A stretch of DNA of 64,000 nucleotides from Nosocomiicoccus massiliensis (GTDB taxonomy: Bacteria; Bacillota; Bacilli; Staphylococcales; Salinicoccaceae). The notes under the pieces were generated by a model. That model was given only the letters and a program-made list of their open reading frames with translations. It did no database searches and was not told the origin of the DNA. The stretch lies in NCBI RefSeq assembly GCF_002871345.2, contig NZ_CP136964.1:372001-436000 (forward strand), in the 5' to 3' direction. Positions 25,641 to 35,556 of the stretch are shown piece after piece; position 1 is the stretch's first letter; every line of letters begins with the position of its first letter. Made by a program: the position numbers and the translations under genes.

Positions 25641-27887
25641 TTACTCACCGCTATCGGTGTCTGGGTTTGTAGTATCTGAATTATCCGTACTGCCATCATC
25701 ACCATTTTCTGGTGTCTCTACAGGCTCTTCTGGCTCAGTTTCATCGATAACTTCTTCATCAGTATTATCCTCTTCAACCTCAGTTTCTTCCTCAGGTGCT
25801 TCGTAATAGTATCGTCTAATTCGATTTGGGTTAAATTGGAAAGAACTATTTACTACACCTAATTCTTGACCACCCACCCAAGTCACACTTTCTGGCATCG
25901 TGAAGTCTTGACCGTTATACGTGCTAATTTGTGTCATAATATTTTGGAAGAACCACTGTGGTGTGATATGTTCTTGTGTTCCGACAAATGACGTCGCACC
26001 GTCTTTTTTAGTACTTGTAAATCCTGTCCACACACTCATTGTGTATTCAGGTGTATATCCGACAATCCACGCATCTTTTGCAGCGTTTGAAGGTAAATTA
26101 TATTCAGCTAACATACTTTCTGAATATGATGTCGTTCCTGTTTTACCTGCGATATTTAAACCATTCATATTAATATAATCCGCACTTCCGTATGGCTGGA
26201 ACGTACCTTTTAACATATCTGTAATCATATATGCTGTAGAGTCTTTCATTGCTTCATGGCTTTCATATTCCATGTCGACTTGTTCGTTTTCAGAATTTAT
26301 GATGTAACGAACGGCTCCCGCTTCATTGAATGTACCACCGTTACCAAATGCGGCATACGCTTGCGCCATTTGAAGTGGGCTAAATCTAGATTCGTTACCT
26401 CCGAGAACATCGTTAAATGATAACGTATAATTACCATCAGATTTTTTTGAATAATCTAACCCTAAATCTTTTGCGAACTGTTCAGGTACATTATCTCCTG
26501 ATTCTTCACGCACTTCTTCAAAAAGTTTAACGGCTGGTATGTTATAACTTTTACGCAGTGCATCACGTATCGTGACAGTACCATGACCTTGATTATCATA
26601 GTTATAAATTTTACCTTCAAAATGTTTTGGGCTATATTCGTATTCATCTTGAATCGTATAGTTCGTCGGCACTTCCATATTTTCAATTGCTGGTGCATAT
26701 GAAAGAATCGGTTTCATTGTAGAACCTGTATTATGCTGAGTGATTGCTAAGTTTTCTTTAACGACTTCCTGATAATCTCGACCACCACTAATCGCAATTA
26801 ATGCACCTGACTGTGTATCTATAATTGAAGATGCGATATTAAAATCATCGCTTTTAAATTTATCACCATAGAAAAAGTCTTTATCGTTTACAGTGTTTTG
26901 TAACGTACGCTGAATATTTGCATCCATATTTGTGTAAATATCTATACCAGACGAGAGTAGCTCTGAAATATCTATATTTTTAAACTCATCTGATTGTTCA
27001 AGTTGTTGCTTGACCACGTTTATATATGATGCATATTGTGGGTCTTTCGGTTCAGTTGAAGAACGTTCTTCATCAGATCTTGCAACTAAATTTGTTGTTA
27101 AGTCAGTATTTACTCCTTCGTTATACTCATCTTCAGTAATACGTCCGTGGTGTAACATAAGCGCGAGTACTTGGTTCGCACGTTTATTACCTGCTTCAGC
27201 GTCTACATATAAGTTATAAACGTTTGGTAAGTTTGGTAATCCAGCTAAATAAGCCGCTTCTTTTAAGTTTAAGTCATCGAGTTCTTTATCGAAATAATAT
27301 AAACTTGCTGTTCTTACACCGTAAATACCATCTGAATAATATATTTTATTTAAATACATTTCTAAAATATCGTCTTTCGCATATTCTTGCTCGAGTCGGT
27401 ACGATAAATATGCTTCTTGAGCTTTACGTTTAATCGTTTTTTCTTCAGTTAAAAACGCACGTTTTACAACTTGTTGAGTAATCGTCGACGCACCTTGAGA
27501 CCCAAATCCACCTGTTATGTTACTAATAACGGCACCGCCAAGACGTTTGAAGTCAATCGCTCCATGTTCATAGAATCTATTATCCTCAACCGCAAGGACT
27601 GCATCTGTAACAAGTTCTGGTGTATCGGTAATATCGATATATTCACGTTCAATACCTTGATAAATTGTTGTAACGAGTTCATCGTTACGGTCAAATACTC
27701 TTGAAGGGATAGGGTCTTTTAGCTTTTCAACACTAAATGCTGGCGCAGTCGATGCAAAATAAGCAAATACGACTATCCCTAAAACAAAGATAGAAACAGC
27801 TGCCATCATAAAGATTAGTGCAATTCGTTTCCACAATGTTTTCTTATTCATTTTATTCCTTTTATTTCTAGATAAAGGATCTTTCAT
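25641..27887 (-). CDS. Class A penicillin-binding protein (transglycosylase/transpeptidase)
   Basis: Polymerises and cross-links peptidoglycan; the PBP2/PBP1A homologue of this region. The 748-residue protein has an N-terminal transmembrane helix (about 19-43), a GT51 transglycosylase domain with 'VEDNRFYEHGAIDFKR' and 'GASTITQQVVKRAFL', and a transpeptidase domain with S389-TMK, 'KSYN' and K582-TG. The last 55 residues are an acidic Glu/Thr/Asp-rich tail outside both domains. It starts 4 bases after recU, the recU-pbp pairing conserved in Firmicutes. A second ATG 12 codons in also has AAGGAA upstream, so the exact start is slightly uncertain. Confidence 0.94.
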   Translation of the reverse strand: MKDPLSRNKRNKMNKKTLWKRIALIFMMAAVSIFVLGIVVFAYFASTAPAFSVEKLKDPIPSRVFDRNDELVTTIYQGIEREYIDITDTPELVTDAVLAVEDNRFYEHGAIDFKRLGGAVISNITGGFGSQGASTITQQVVKRAFLTEEKTIKRKAQEAYLSYRLEQEYAKDDILEMYLNKIYYSDGIYGVRTASLYYFDKELDDLNLKEAAYLAGLPNLPNVYNLYVDAEAGNKRANQVLALMLHHGRITEDEYNEGVNTDLTTNLVARSDEERSSTEPKDPQYASYINVVKQQLEQSDEFKNIDISELLSSGIDIYTNMDANIQRTLQNTVNDKDFFYGDKFKSDDFNIASSIIDTQSGALIAISGGRDYQEVVKENLAITQHNTGSTMKPILSYAPAIENMEVPTNYTIQDEYEYSPKHFEGKIYNYDNQGHGTVTIRDALRKSYNIPAVKLFEEVREESGDNVPEQFAKDLGLDYSKKSDGNYTLSFNDVLGGNESRFSPLQMAQAYAAFGNGGTFNEAGAVRYIINSENEQVDMEYESHEAMKDSTAYMITDMLKGTFQPYGSADYINMNGLNIAGKTGTTSYSESMLAEYNLPSNAAKDAWIVGYTPEYTMSVWTGFTSTKKDGATSFVGTQEHITPQWFFQNIMTQISTYNGQDFTMPESVTWVGGQELGVVNSSFQFNPNRIRRYYYEAPEEETEVEEDNTDEEVIDETEPEEPVETPENGDDGSTDNSDTTNPDTDSGE

Positions 27888-27891
27888 TCTG

Positions 27892-28491
27892 CTACCTCAT
27901 TCCAAAATATAATTCATCTACCACTTGAAGATAATCAAAACGCGGGTTAAATTTTTCTGTAATAATATGACTGTCACGTTTTACATCCTCATAACAAATG
28001 GATTTTCTACCGTTTTTAAGTTTGTAATTGTCCCAGTGGATTAAAAACTTCTCAATCGGATATAAAAACACTTCGTCGTGTGCATGAAATCTCATAATAA
28101 TAAAAACAATGCCGCCGTGCTCGTGACATTTTCTCATATGTTCAACTTGATGTTCATGGATATTAATAAAAGGGAAGCGAGTTTCGTTTCGTGTTTCTTT
28201 TACTTCAAAGTCGATATATTTCCCTCTATAAATACCGTTATAGTCACTTGTAGATGGAATTTTGTAATATGCTTCTGTAATTTTAGCTTTTTGTCTCGAT
28301 GGGTAATCGACATTTACAACAGTAATCGGCGTCGGTTTTTTATGAATAATCGCGCGATTCGTATTTAAATAATACTTATTTGTCGTGTCAATATCTTTTT
28401 CAAGAGTCATCCCACGATGTCCATATTGTACTTTTTTCTTCCTTGAATTACTAGTAACATTACTTTTTTGAATACCAGCAGGGTATTTCAC
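27892..28491 (-). CDS. recU: Holliday junction resolvase RecU
   Basis: Cleaves four-way junctions in recombination repair and chromosome segregation. The 199-residue protein carries the RecU pattern 'GHRGMTLEKDIDTTNKYY' near the N-terminus and the nuclease core 'YNGIYRGKYIDFEVKETRN' with the acidic and lysine metal-binding residues. The start is GTG, with AAGGA about 10 bases upstream. It is the promoter-proximal gene of the minus-strand recU-PBP pair and diverges from the YppE-like gene; the shared gap is AT-rich with a TATAAT on the minus strand. Confidence 0.94.
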   Translation of the reverse strand: MKYPAGIQKSNVTSNSRKKKVQYGHRGMTLEKDIDTTNKYYLNTNRAIIHKKPTPITVVNVDYPSRQKAKITEAYYKIPSTSDYNGIYRGKYIDFEVKETRNETRFPFINIHEHQVEHMRKCHEHGGIVFIIMRFHAHDEVFLYPIEKFLIHWDNYKLKNGRKSICYEDVKRDSHIITEKFNPRFDYLQVVDELYFGMR

Positions 28492-28581
28492 ATTAGATCA
28501 TTCCTTGGCTATATTCATTCATGTTTAGTTATTATACAATAATATACATACATAAATCTAATGTTTTAAAGGGTGATAACG

Positions 28582-28908
28582 TTGAATAGACCGTACACTA
28601 AAGAGTGTCTTTTAAAATATATTGATGACGTAAAACGTAAATACAGATTCGCACAAGATGGGTATGAGTATCATTTTGATGATGAGATCCAACCATTTCT
28701 ATTAGAAGCAGATGCCCTTGCATCATTTATAGAGTCATTGCCGACTGATCGATACTTTAACGATTCTACACAGTTAAAACTTTCAAAACAGATTACAGAG
28801 CTTGCAATGGCGTGTCATAAAAAAGAGTTAAAACCAAGACTTTATAATGAAAAGATTAAATTTATTAATATGTGGTTTAATTATTTTATAAATAAGGAGA
28901 TTATATGA
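28582..28908 (+). CDS. YppE-like protein (DUF1798 family)
   Basis: A 108-residue helical protein of unknown function. I chose TTG at 28582, since AAAGGGTGA ends 5 bases before it and the GTG at 28573 lies inside that site. Position between recU (divergent) and a YpsA-like gene, and the central 'LADxL..FI..LP....N..QLK' type pattern, fit YppE of Bacillus. It overlaps the next gene by 4 bases (ATGA), so the two are translationally coupled. Confidence 0.75.
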   Translation: MNRPYTKECLLKYIDDVKRKYRFAQDGYEYHFDDEIQPFLLEADALASFIESLPTDRYFNDSTQLKLSKQITELAMACHKKELKPRLYNEKIKFINMWFNYFINKEII

Positions 28909-29444
28909 GAGTACTTATATTAGGGTATAGAAGTTTTGAGCTCGGTATATTTAGTCATACTCAAAAAGAGGTAGAAGTATTAAAAGCTTTTTTAAAGATG
29001 AAAATAATCGAATACTTAGAACATGGGGCAGAGTGGTTTATCTTACAAAACTATCCTGGCATCGATATGTACGCAGGAGAAGTGCTACAAGATTTAAAAG
29101 ACGACTATTCTTTTCAGTATGCGATTTTAAAACCTTTTTATGAATATGACGAGCGATTTAAAGAAGAAGACAAATTAATTTTACAAGATATAGAATCTCA
29201 TGCAGAGTTTTCTTCGTATGTATATAAACGCACGTACGAAGGTCCACGTATGTTTAGAGAAATCAATCAGTTTTTAATAGACAATACGACAGATGCATTA
29301 ATTTTTTATGATGAATCTACGGAATCTAATTTAAAGTACATATATGATGATTTACTTGAAAATAGCAGCAAATCTGATTATAATATTGAAAGAATTCAAT
29401 TTGATGATTTAAATGATTTTATCACTTATCAATATGACAACTAA
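28905..29444 (+). CDS. ypsA: YpsA-like SLOG-superfamily protein (DUF1273)
   Basis: A 179-residue protein resembling YpsA, which is linked to cell division in B. subtilis and S. aureus and has a SLOG (Rossmann-like, nucleotide-derivative binding) fold. The N-terminus 'MRVLILGYRSFELGIF' matches the family 'GxRxxELGIF' start, and 'LQNYPGIDMYAGEVLQDLK' and 'LIFYDESTESNLKY' correspond to the ligand-site loops. Adjacent gpsB supports the link to division. AAGGAGA precedes the ATG. Confidence 0.85.
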   Translation: MRVLILGYRSFELGIFSHTQKEVEVLKAFLKMKIIEYLEHGAEWFILQNYPGIDMYAGEVLQDLKDDYSFQYAILKPFYEYDERFKEEDKLILQDIESHAEFSSYVYKRTYEGPRMFREINQFLIDNTTDALIFYDESTESNLKYIYDDLLENSSKSDYNIERIQFDDLNDFITYQYDN

Positions 29445-29456
29445 GAGGTGAAAAAA

Positions 29457-29777
29457 ATGAGTGAATACTCTCTTAACTTGTCTGCAAAAGATATTTTCGA
29501 AAAAGAATTTGAAAAAACACTTCGCGGGTATCAACCAATTGAAGTTGATACATTTTTAGATGATGTCATTGCAGATTATCAGCGTATGGCAGATATGAAC
29601 AAAAACTTACAAAAACTTGAAGAAGAAAACAAACGTTTAAAAAAAGAAATCGAAGAGTTAAGAATTAGAGTCGCGACGCGTTCACGTAGTGATGTGTCAG
29701 ACAGTCAAAACCAACATATCGATATTTTAAAACGTCTTTCTAATTTAGAGAAAAAAGTATTTGGACAAAGTAAATAA
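29457..29777 (+). CDS. gpsB: Cell-division regulator GpsB
   Basis: Coiled-coil adaptor that coordinates septal and peripheral wall synthesis by binding class A PBPs and FtsZ-linked proteins. The 106-residue product has the DivIVA/GpsB N-terminal lipid- and partner-binding domain ('[33 protein letters not shown]' region, residues 5-37), a coiled coil to about residue 73 and a short C-terminal helix bundle. ATG at 29457 follows AGAGGTGA; the GTG at 29448 overlaps that site. It lies directly before rnpB, as in Bacillus. Confidence 0.95.
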   Translation: MSEYSLNLSAKDIFEKEFEKTLRGYQPIEVDTFLDDVIADYQRMADMNKNLQKLEEENKRLKKEIEELRIRVATRSRSDVSDSQNQHIDILKRLSNLEKKVFGQSK

Positions 29778-29779
29778 TT

Positions 29780-30170
29780 CCCGGTGGATCGGATAATCGC
29801 TAAGGAAACTTAGAGGAAAGTCCATGCTCACACAGTCTGAGATGATTGTAGTGTTCGTGCTTGACGAAACAATAAGTCAAGGTAGCAAATTTTGCTAACG
29901 GCAGTTTAACTTTCTAAGTCGTAAGATATGAAAGAAAACTTGAAAGTGCCACAGTGACGATGTTTTACGGAAACGTAAAAAGTGGAACGGGTAAACCCCT
30001 CGAGTGAGCAATCCAAATTTGGTAGGAGCACTTTTTCTCTGGAATTCAACAGAAGAAAGAGATATTACGAAAGTAATATAGACAGATGATTATCACTATT
30101 GTGTGAGTGTAATCTAGTGCACGTTAGAACACATTAGTACAGAACATGGCTTATAGAGAAGCCGGGCTAG
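29780..30170 (+). ncRNA. rnpB: RNase P RNA, type B
   Basis: Catalytic RNA that removes tRNA 5' leaders. Conserved blocks in order: GGATAATCGCTAAGG with GAGGAAAGTCCATGCTC (P4/CR-I region, about 29805-29828), the 'TAGTGTTCGTGC' segment, 'GAAAGTGCCACAGTGACG', 'GTGGAACGGGTAAACCCC', 'GGAATTCAACAGA', 'AGACAGATGATTATC' (P4 3' strand) and the terminal 'GAACATGGCTTATAGA'. CCCGG at 29780-29784 pairs with CCGGG at 30162-30166 to form P1. The layout is the Bacillus type B RNA. End positions are accurate to a few bases. Confidence 0.97.
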
Positions 30171-30172
30171 GT

Positions 30173-30207
30173 GACTCTCCGTATATGTATATGGAGAGTC
30201 TTTTTTT
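30173..30207 (+). terminator. Rho-independent terminator of rnpB
   Basis: GACTCTCC pairs with GGAGAGTC around an AT-rich loop that can extend the stem, followed by seven Ts. Confidence 0.92.
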
Positions 30208-30243
30208 AAATATGTATAAACACAATATAAAGGGATGCGTAAT

Positions 30244-31365
30244 ATGAAATTTAAATTTTTAGCGAATACGCCAATGGGACTTGAGCGTGTTGTTGCAAAT
30301 GAAATCGAGTCACTCGGGCTTGAGACGACTTTAGAAAATGGACGCGTATATTTTTCAGGCGATGAAAAAACAATTGTCGAAACGAACTTAAAATTACGAA
30401 CAGCAGAACGTATCCGTATTATCATTGGGGATTTTAAAGTCACGACGTTTGATGGTCTCTTTGAAGCTGTCAAAGATTTACCATGGTCAGATATTTTAGG
30501 CCCTGATGCGAATTTCCCTGTGACAGGTCGCTCACATAAATCAACGTTATATTCTGTACCTGACGTACAGCGTATTACTAAAAAAGCAATTGTTGAACAT
30601 TTAAAAGAAGCATTTAAGCTCGATGGTAAATTACCTGAAACAGGTGCGCGTTATAAAGTAGACATTAATATATTAAAAGACAGAGCATTACTCACAATTG
30701 ATACGTCAGGAGATGCGTTACATAAACGCGGGTATAGAGTTCTTCAAGGTGACGCACCGATTAAAGAAACTCTTGCTGCAGCGATGTTGCAACTCGCTAA
30801 CTATACTGGTGAAAACCCATTAGTTGATCCATTTTGTGGATCTGGAACAATCGCGATTGAAGCGGCGATGATTGCTAAAAACATTGCACCTGGTTCAAAT
30901 CGAACATTTGACGCAGAAAAATGGGACATTATCCCTGAAGAATTATGGTCAGATATAAGAAATCAATGTGAAAATGACGCTCTTTACGATAAAGATGTCG
31001 AAATATATGCGAGTGATATCGACGAACGAATGATTGAAGTATCTAAGCAAAATGCAGATGAAGTCGGATTGTTAGAAGAAATACAGTTTAGTGTTAAAAA
31101 TGTCCATGATATCGATCATTTAAAAGATCATACGCAAATTGTCACAAACCCTCCTTACGGTGAACGTATCGGAGAGGCTAAAGCAGTCGAAGATATGTAC
31201 CGCAAAATCGGACAATTAATGGAGCAAAATGATACGTTAAACGTTTATTTAATGACGTCTAATAAAGAATTTGAAATCATTATTGGAAAACGTGCAACAC
31301 ATAGAAGGAAATTATTTAACGGCTATATTGAAACAACTTATTATCAGTACTGGGGTAAAAAGTAA
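30244..31365 (+). CDS. RlmL-like rRNA methyltransferase (THUMP + N2-guanine methylase)
   Basis: SAM-dependent methyltransferase of the RlmL/YpsC type that modifies 23S rRNA guanine. The 373-residue protein has an N-terminal ferredoxin-like/THUMP region (about 45-155) and a Rossmann methylase with 'VDPFCGSGTIAIEAA' (SAM loop, about 197-211) and the catalytic N302-PPYGER motif. The ATG at 30244 follows GGGATG by 6 bases; the ATG at 30235 lies in that site. Position right after rnpB matches ypsC. The stop overlaps the next start (TAATG). Confidence 0.9.
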   Translation: MKFKFLANTPMGLERVVANEIESLGLETTLENGRVYFSGDEKTIVETNLKLRTAERIRIIIGDFKVTTFDGLFEAVKDLPWSDILGPDANFPVTGRSHKSTLYSVPDVQRITKKAIVEHLKEAFKLDGKLPETGARYKVDINILKDRALLTIDTSGDALHKRGYRVLQGDAPIKETLAAAMLQLANYTGENPLVDPFCGSGTIAIEAAMIAKNIAPGSNRTFDAEKWDIIPEELWSDIRNQCENDALYDKDVEIYASDIDERMIEVSKQNADEVGLLEEIQFSVKNVHDIDHLKDHTQIVTNPPYGERIGEAKAVEDMYRKIGQLMEQNDTLNVYLMTSNKEFEIIIGKRATHRRKLFNGYIETTYYQYWGKK

Positions 31366-34300
31366 TGGTAAACGATGATACTTTAAATATTTTATATAAG
31401 ATTCGAAAAGAAATTAGTAAATCTAACAACAAACAACTTTTGTCAGAAATCGATTATACGATTAAAAAAGTTTATGATGACTTATTTGTCGTGTCGTTTA
31501 TCGGACATTTCTCTGCCGGGAAATCGAGTTTAATTAACTATTTATTAGAAGATGAAGTGTTGCCTTCTTCTCCGATTCCTACGACGAGTAAAACAGTGCA
31601 AATAGAAATCTGCGATGAGACACGTGCGCGTGTCTATATTGATAAAAATCATTATGTAAAACTTAATGACTTAAGCGAAGTAAAACAAATTAACAAAAAA
31701 GACGTTGAGATTGAATACGTTAAAATTATGCATGATAGTAAAAATTACAATGATACGTTCGTGTTTCAAGATACTCCAGGAGTGGATTCAAAAACATCAA
31801 CACACGAAGAAAGTACGCATAAATTTTTACTCAACTCAGACTATGTATTTTTTACAGTAGAGTATAACCATGTCGAAAGTGAATCAAATTTATCATTTTT
31901 AGAAGAAATCGCATCTTATAATATTCCGTTTTCTTTAATCGTCAACCAAATCGATAAACACGACGATAGTGAATTATCATACGATACGTTCATTAATCGC
32001 TTAAAGTCGACGTTATCAAACCACAACATTCATCCAGAACATATATTTACGACGTCGATTTACGGCACACCATACCGTCAAAACGATCAATTAGAATCAT
32101 TTTTAAAAGAATTAGACGATTCAAGGGCGTCGTTTAAAAAGCTGTATCATGAACGAATTATTCAAAATATCGAGCAAAAGCATATCGAATATTTAGATGA
32201 TCAGTTAAATAGTTTAGACGTAGATTCAGAAATAGATTCAGATCTAAAAACACATATCCATTATTTACTAGAAGAAAAACAAGCACACGATGCGTCACAT
32301 ATTAAAAGTGATATTCATAAATTAACTGAATACGTCGATGCGCATGCGAAAGATATTGTAAGTAATAGTTACTTATTCCCCCATGACGTAAAGGATAGTA
32401 TACGCGAGTACTTCAAAATCAGTACTGGGGACGTACAAGTAAAAGGCTTATTTGGGAAAAAGAAAAAGTTACAAGCGATGAAAGAAGATCAAGTAAAGAT
32501 TGTGCATCAACTGATGCAAGACGTTATTGATCGTCAAATTAATACGCAAATCAATGACTTGTTTTTAGAGCTTAAAATCTCTTCAAACGAATACTTTAAA
32601 TATGAGTATCACGACGCTTTACTTACAGATTATGAAATCGTTGAAAGTAATGAGAAGGTTTTAGATGTCTATTTAGGAGAATTAAAACAAACGATTTCTA
32701 AAGAAGTAAGAAATCTCCTTAAAGTATTTATAAAGCAATTAGATATTAAAGTTTATGACGTTAATCCAGATGATACGGTAGACGAAGAATTAAATCGTTA
32801 CAAAAAAGCACTTCAACTCGCTGAGTTAAAATCTGTATTTTTATCTGGTAGCTACAAACATTTATATACGCATGTCGAAGATGAATTAAAAGCATTAAAT
32901 GAGAACATTGAATTGTCACTCGATACGATAAAAGATTTAACAGAGAAAAAAGAAGACGTTGTGAGTTATGACTTTAAATCAACAGCATTAGATACAGAAA
33001 AATTTTATAGCATTACCGATTTAATCAAAGAGTCAAATAACTATCGACATATTTATAAATTATTAACGAATAAACTTAACCGTTTAAAGCATAACGAAGC
33101 GAATATCAGTGTATTCGGTGGATTTAGCGCAGGTAAAAGTACGTTTATCAACGCTTTATTAAAAGAAAAACTTCTTACGACAAGTCCGAACCCAACGACC
33201 GCTTCAATTACTGAGATTAGTAACAGCGATAAAAGCTATATTCAATATAAATCTGAAGAATCAATCGTTGAATTGTTAGAGTCTGTCACTGGAAAGAGCA
33301 ATTTGTCGTTAGATGACCAAGTCAAACAATTAAATAAAATGGATGTGCCTAAATTATTTGTACCACTTAAAAATGGTGTGAACAAAAATTTAGAGACGTA
33401 TCGACCGCTATTCGGTCAAAAGATCGAAACGACTCGAGAAGACATCGATTTTAAAACGAGTGAAGACAGTCATGCAATATTTATCGATAAGGCATTTATC
33501 GGCCATCATGCACCGTTATTAAATCAATTTACGATTATCGACTCACCAGGTATTAACTCGATAAACGAACGTCATACACAAGAAACTCACCAAATAATTG
33601 CAAATAGTGACTTAATCATTTACGTATCGTATTTCAACCATGTGTTCACTCAATCTGACGCACAGTTTTTAAAGTATATTCAATCAATCAAAGGAAAAGA
33701 GTTTCCGTTATCGGTCGTTATTAACGCTGTTGACTTAGCAAAAAATGATAAAGAAATTGAAGACGTTGAAGCGTATATGCATCAGTCACTAAACCAATTA
33801 AAAATTCAACATCAGATTTATGGTGTTTCAAGTAAATCTGCATTAGAACATGAAGATGCATCATTTGAAGCAGTGAAGTTATCATTTTTAAAAGATGCAG
33901 AAAATAAATCAAAAGAATTACTTGCACTATCTATTGATGAAAACATTAAGCAGTTTATCGAATTACTAAACTCAAATATTAAACAATTCAATGAAGGTGA
34001 GTCGTATATAAACACTCTTAAAGAAAACCGTCAAAATACGTCTCATTTGTTAAATGACTTTACAGCACATACGGTCAAAAATGAAACAGTGAATGAAATC
34101 GAAAATTTATTTGCATTCATACGAAAGCAACTAGAGCTTAAATTGTATGATTATCTATCATCTAATATTTCGATGAACGACGTTTCTAAAAAAATGTTAA
34201 GTGCAAATCGTCAGTTAATTAAAAACGATATTGAGCAGTATGTAACGATTGAAAGTAATACAATTATCAACAACGTGTATAGATTTATCGATGATTTAGT

Positions 34301-34721
34301 AAATCAACATATCAATGATTTTAATGTTAAACTGAGAGCAAGCAACGTTGTAGACACGCTGCAATATCCAAAAGTAGAACAGCATCAAGTAAAAGTTTCA
34401 GTAAATGACAGACAGGTGAACGCGGAATTAAAACGCTTCGAAAAATCTGTTAAAACGCATAAACAACTGAGAGAGCAATTATTAGAAGTGAGTAAAACGA
34501 TTGTAGATTCTATTCAATTAGACGCACTAAAAGATAACGTCATTCAAAATGCGACGTATTATTTTAATGATATCGATCATAAGTTGTTAGAAGATAAAAC
34601 TAGAGTATTACAGATGTTAAATACACCAATCGAAGCACCAGATGAAGTAATGTACAAAGAAAGTATCGATTTATTAAACGAAATACATTCAATTGTAGGT
34701 GAAGAAAATGACAATCATTAA
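31365..34721 (+). CDS. Bacterial dynamin-like protein, two fused GTPase units
   Basis: A 1118-residue membrane-remodelling GTPase of the DynA (YpbR) type. Two complete dynamin units are fused head to tail: P-loops GHFSAGKS (residues 47-54) and GGFSAGKS (585-592), each with the paired 'SPIPTTS'/'SPNPTTAS' switch I, a DTPG/DSPG switch II and N-[QA]-x-D type base recognition (NQID, NAVD), and each followed by a long helical stalk. B. subtilis DynA has this same double layout and acts in membrane fusion and stress or phage tolerance. It is coupled to the methyltransferase gene and overlaps the rhodanese gene. Confidence 0.93.
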   Translation: MVNDDTLNILYKIRKEISKSNNKQLLSEIDYTIKKVYDDLFVVSFIGHFSAGKSSLINYLLEDEVLPSSPIPTTSKTVQIEICDETRARVYIDKNHYVKLNDLSEVKQINKKDVEIEYVKIMHDSKNYNDTFVFQDTPGVDSKTSTHEESTHKFLLNSDYVFFTVEYNHVESESNLSFLEEIASYNIPFSLIVNQIDKHDDSELSYDTFINRLKSTLSNHNIHPEHIFTTSIYGTPYRQNDQLESFLKELDDSRASFKKLYHERIIQNIEQKHIEYLDDQLNSLDVDSEIDSDLKTHIHYLLEEKQAHDASHIKSDIHKLTEYVDAHAKDIVSNSYLFPHDVKDSIREYFKISTGDVQVKGLFGKKKKLQAMKEDQVKIVHQLMQDVIDRQINTQINDLFLELKISSNEYFKYEYHDALLTDYEIVESNEKVLDVYLGELKQTISKEVRNLLKVFIKQLDIKVYDVNPDDTVDEELNRYKKALQLAELKSVFLSGSYKHLYTHVEDELKALNENIELSLDTIKDLTEKKEDVVSYDFKSTALDTEKFYSITDLIKESNNYRHIYKLLTNKLNRLKHNEANISVFGGFSAGKSTFINALLKEKLLTTSPNPTTASITEISNSDKSYIQYKSEESIVELLESVTGKSNLSLDDQVKQLNKMDVPKLFVPLKNGVNKNLETYRPLFGQKIETTREDIDFKTSEDSHAIFIDKAFIGHHAPLLNQFTIIDSPGINSINERHTQETHQIIANSDLIIYVSYFNHVFTQSDAQFLKYIQSIKGKEFPLSVVINAVDLAKNDKEIEDVEAYMHQSLNQLKIQHQIYGVSSKSALEHEDASFEAVKLSFLKDAENKSKELLALSIDENIKQFIELLNSNIKQFNEGESYINTLKENRQNTSHLLNDFTAHTVKNETVNEIENLFAFIRKQLELKLYDYLSSNISMNDVSKKMLSANRQLIKNDIEQYVTIESNTIINNVYRFIDDLVNQHINDFNVKLRASNVVDTLQYPKVEQHQVKVSVNDRQVNAELKRFEKSVKTHKQLREQLLEVSKTIVDSIQLDALKDNVIQNATYYFNDIDHKLLEDKTRVLQMLNTPIEAPDEVMYKESIDLLNEIHSIVGEENDNH

Positions 34722-35556
34722 TGACAAAGAGCTACTAGAATTAGACCCTTCCACATTATTACTTGTCGACACGAGAAACGTTATGGGGAACGAAGAGAAG
34801 ACAAAAGAATTAGTACTTAATGATCCGGTTGAGAATACGATTCACATTCAAGAGAATCCATTTATCGTTGAAGCGGATGGCCATAACAATGGGAGAAGCC
34901 CTATACCAACAGCAGGTGTCGTAAAAGGATTATATGATGCATTAAGTCAACCAGGTAAAGAAATTGTATTGTTTGCGAACGACAACAGTTTCTTTCATAC
35001 ACGTTTATATGTTGTTTTTAAACTATATGGCTATGAAACGACGCTATATATCGGTAGTTTAGGTGTGCTAAAAGAAGTTGCGAAAAAAGTTGAATATAAT
35101 GACGTAACACTACCAAATGTATTTGAAGATGTTGATCAATTACCTGATGAATCTTTATATGCGACGTTTGAAAATGTTAAAAACAGCATAAAAGATCCGA
35201 AGCATTTATTAATAGATGTACGTGAACGTTCGCGTTATCTCGGAGAAGGGGATAACATGGATAGTAAAAGTGGTCACATTCCGACTGCTGTTAACATTCC
35301 AAATACGAGACTATTTAAAAACGGGACGATGTCGTTAGACGTCTTACAAGATGAATTAAAAGACATTAAAAAGTTTGGTTCAGTGACTGTCTCTTGTGGG
35401 TCAGGAATGAGTGCAACACCTATGTTTACGTTTTTACATGAAAATGGCATTCCCGTAAAATTATATGGTGGTAGTTTTTCTGAGTGGATTCGTGAAGATG
35501 AACCGATTGTCACGAAAGAAACGACGCTAAAGGAACGTGTATTAAATATTGAGTAA
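34708..35556 (+). CDS. Tandem-rhodanese sulfurtransferase
   Basis: A 282-residue protein with two rhodanese modules. The C-terminal one has the active-site loop with C230 in 'SCGSGMSAT' and the 'DVRERSRYLGE' start motif; the N-terminal module lacks the cysteine (NDNSFFHT), as usual in thiosulfate or mercaptopyruvate sulfurtransferases. Substrate cannot be told from the loop alone. I chose ATG at 34708 because GGTGA lies upstream inside the end of the dynamin gene. It overlaps the dynamin gene by 14 bases and the exonuclease gene by 8. Confidence 0.88.
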   Translation: MTIINDKELLELDPSTLLLVDTRNVMGNEEKTKELVLNDPVENTIHIQENPFIVEADGHNNGRSPIPTAGVVKGLYDALSQPGKEIVLFANDNSFFHTRLYVVFKLYGYETTLYIGSLGVLKEVAKKVEYNDVTLPNVFEDVDQLPDESLYATFENVKNSIKDPKHLLIDVRERSRYLGEGDNMDSKSGHIPTAVNIPNTRLFKNGTMSLDVLQDELKDIKKFGSVTVSCGSGMSATPMFTFLHENGIPVKLYGGSFSEWIREDEPIVTKETTLKERVLNIE

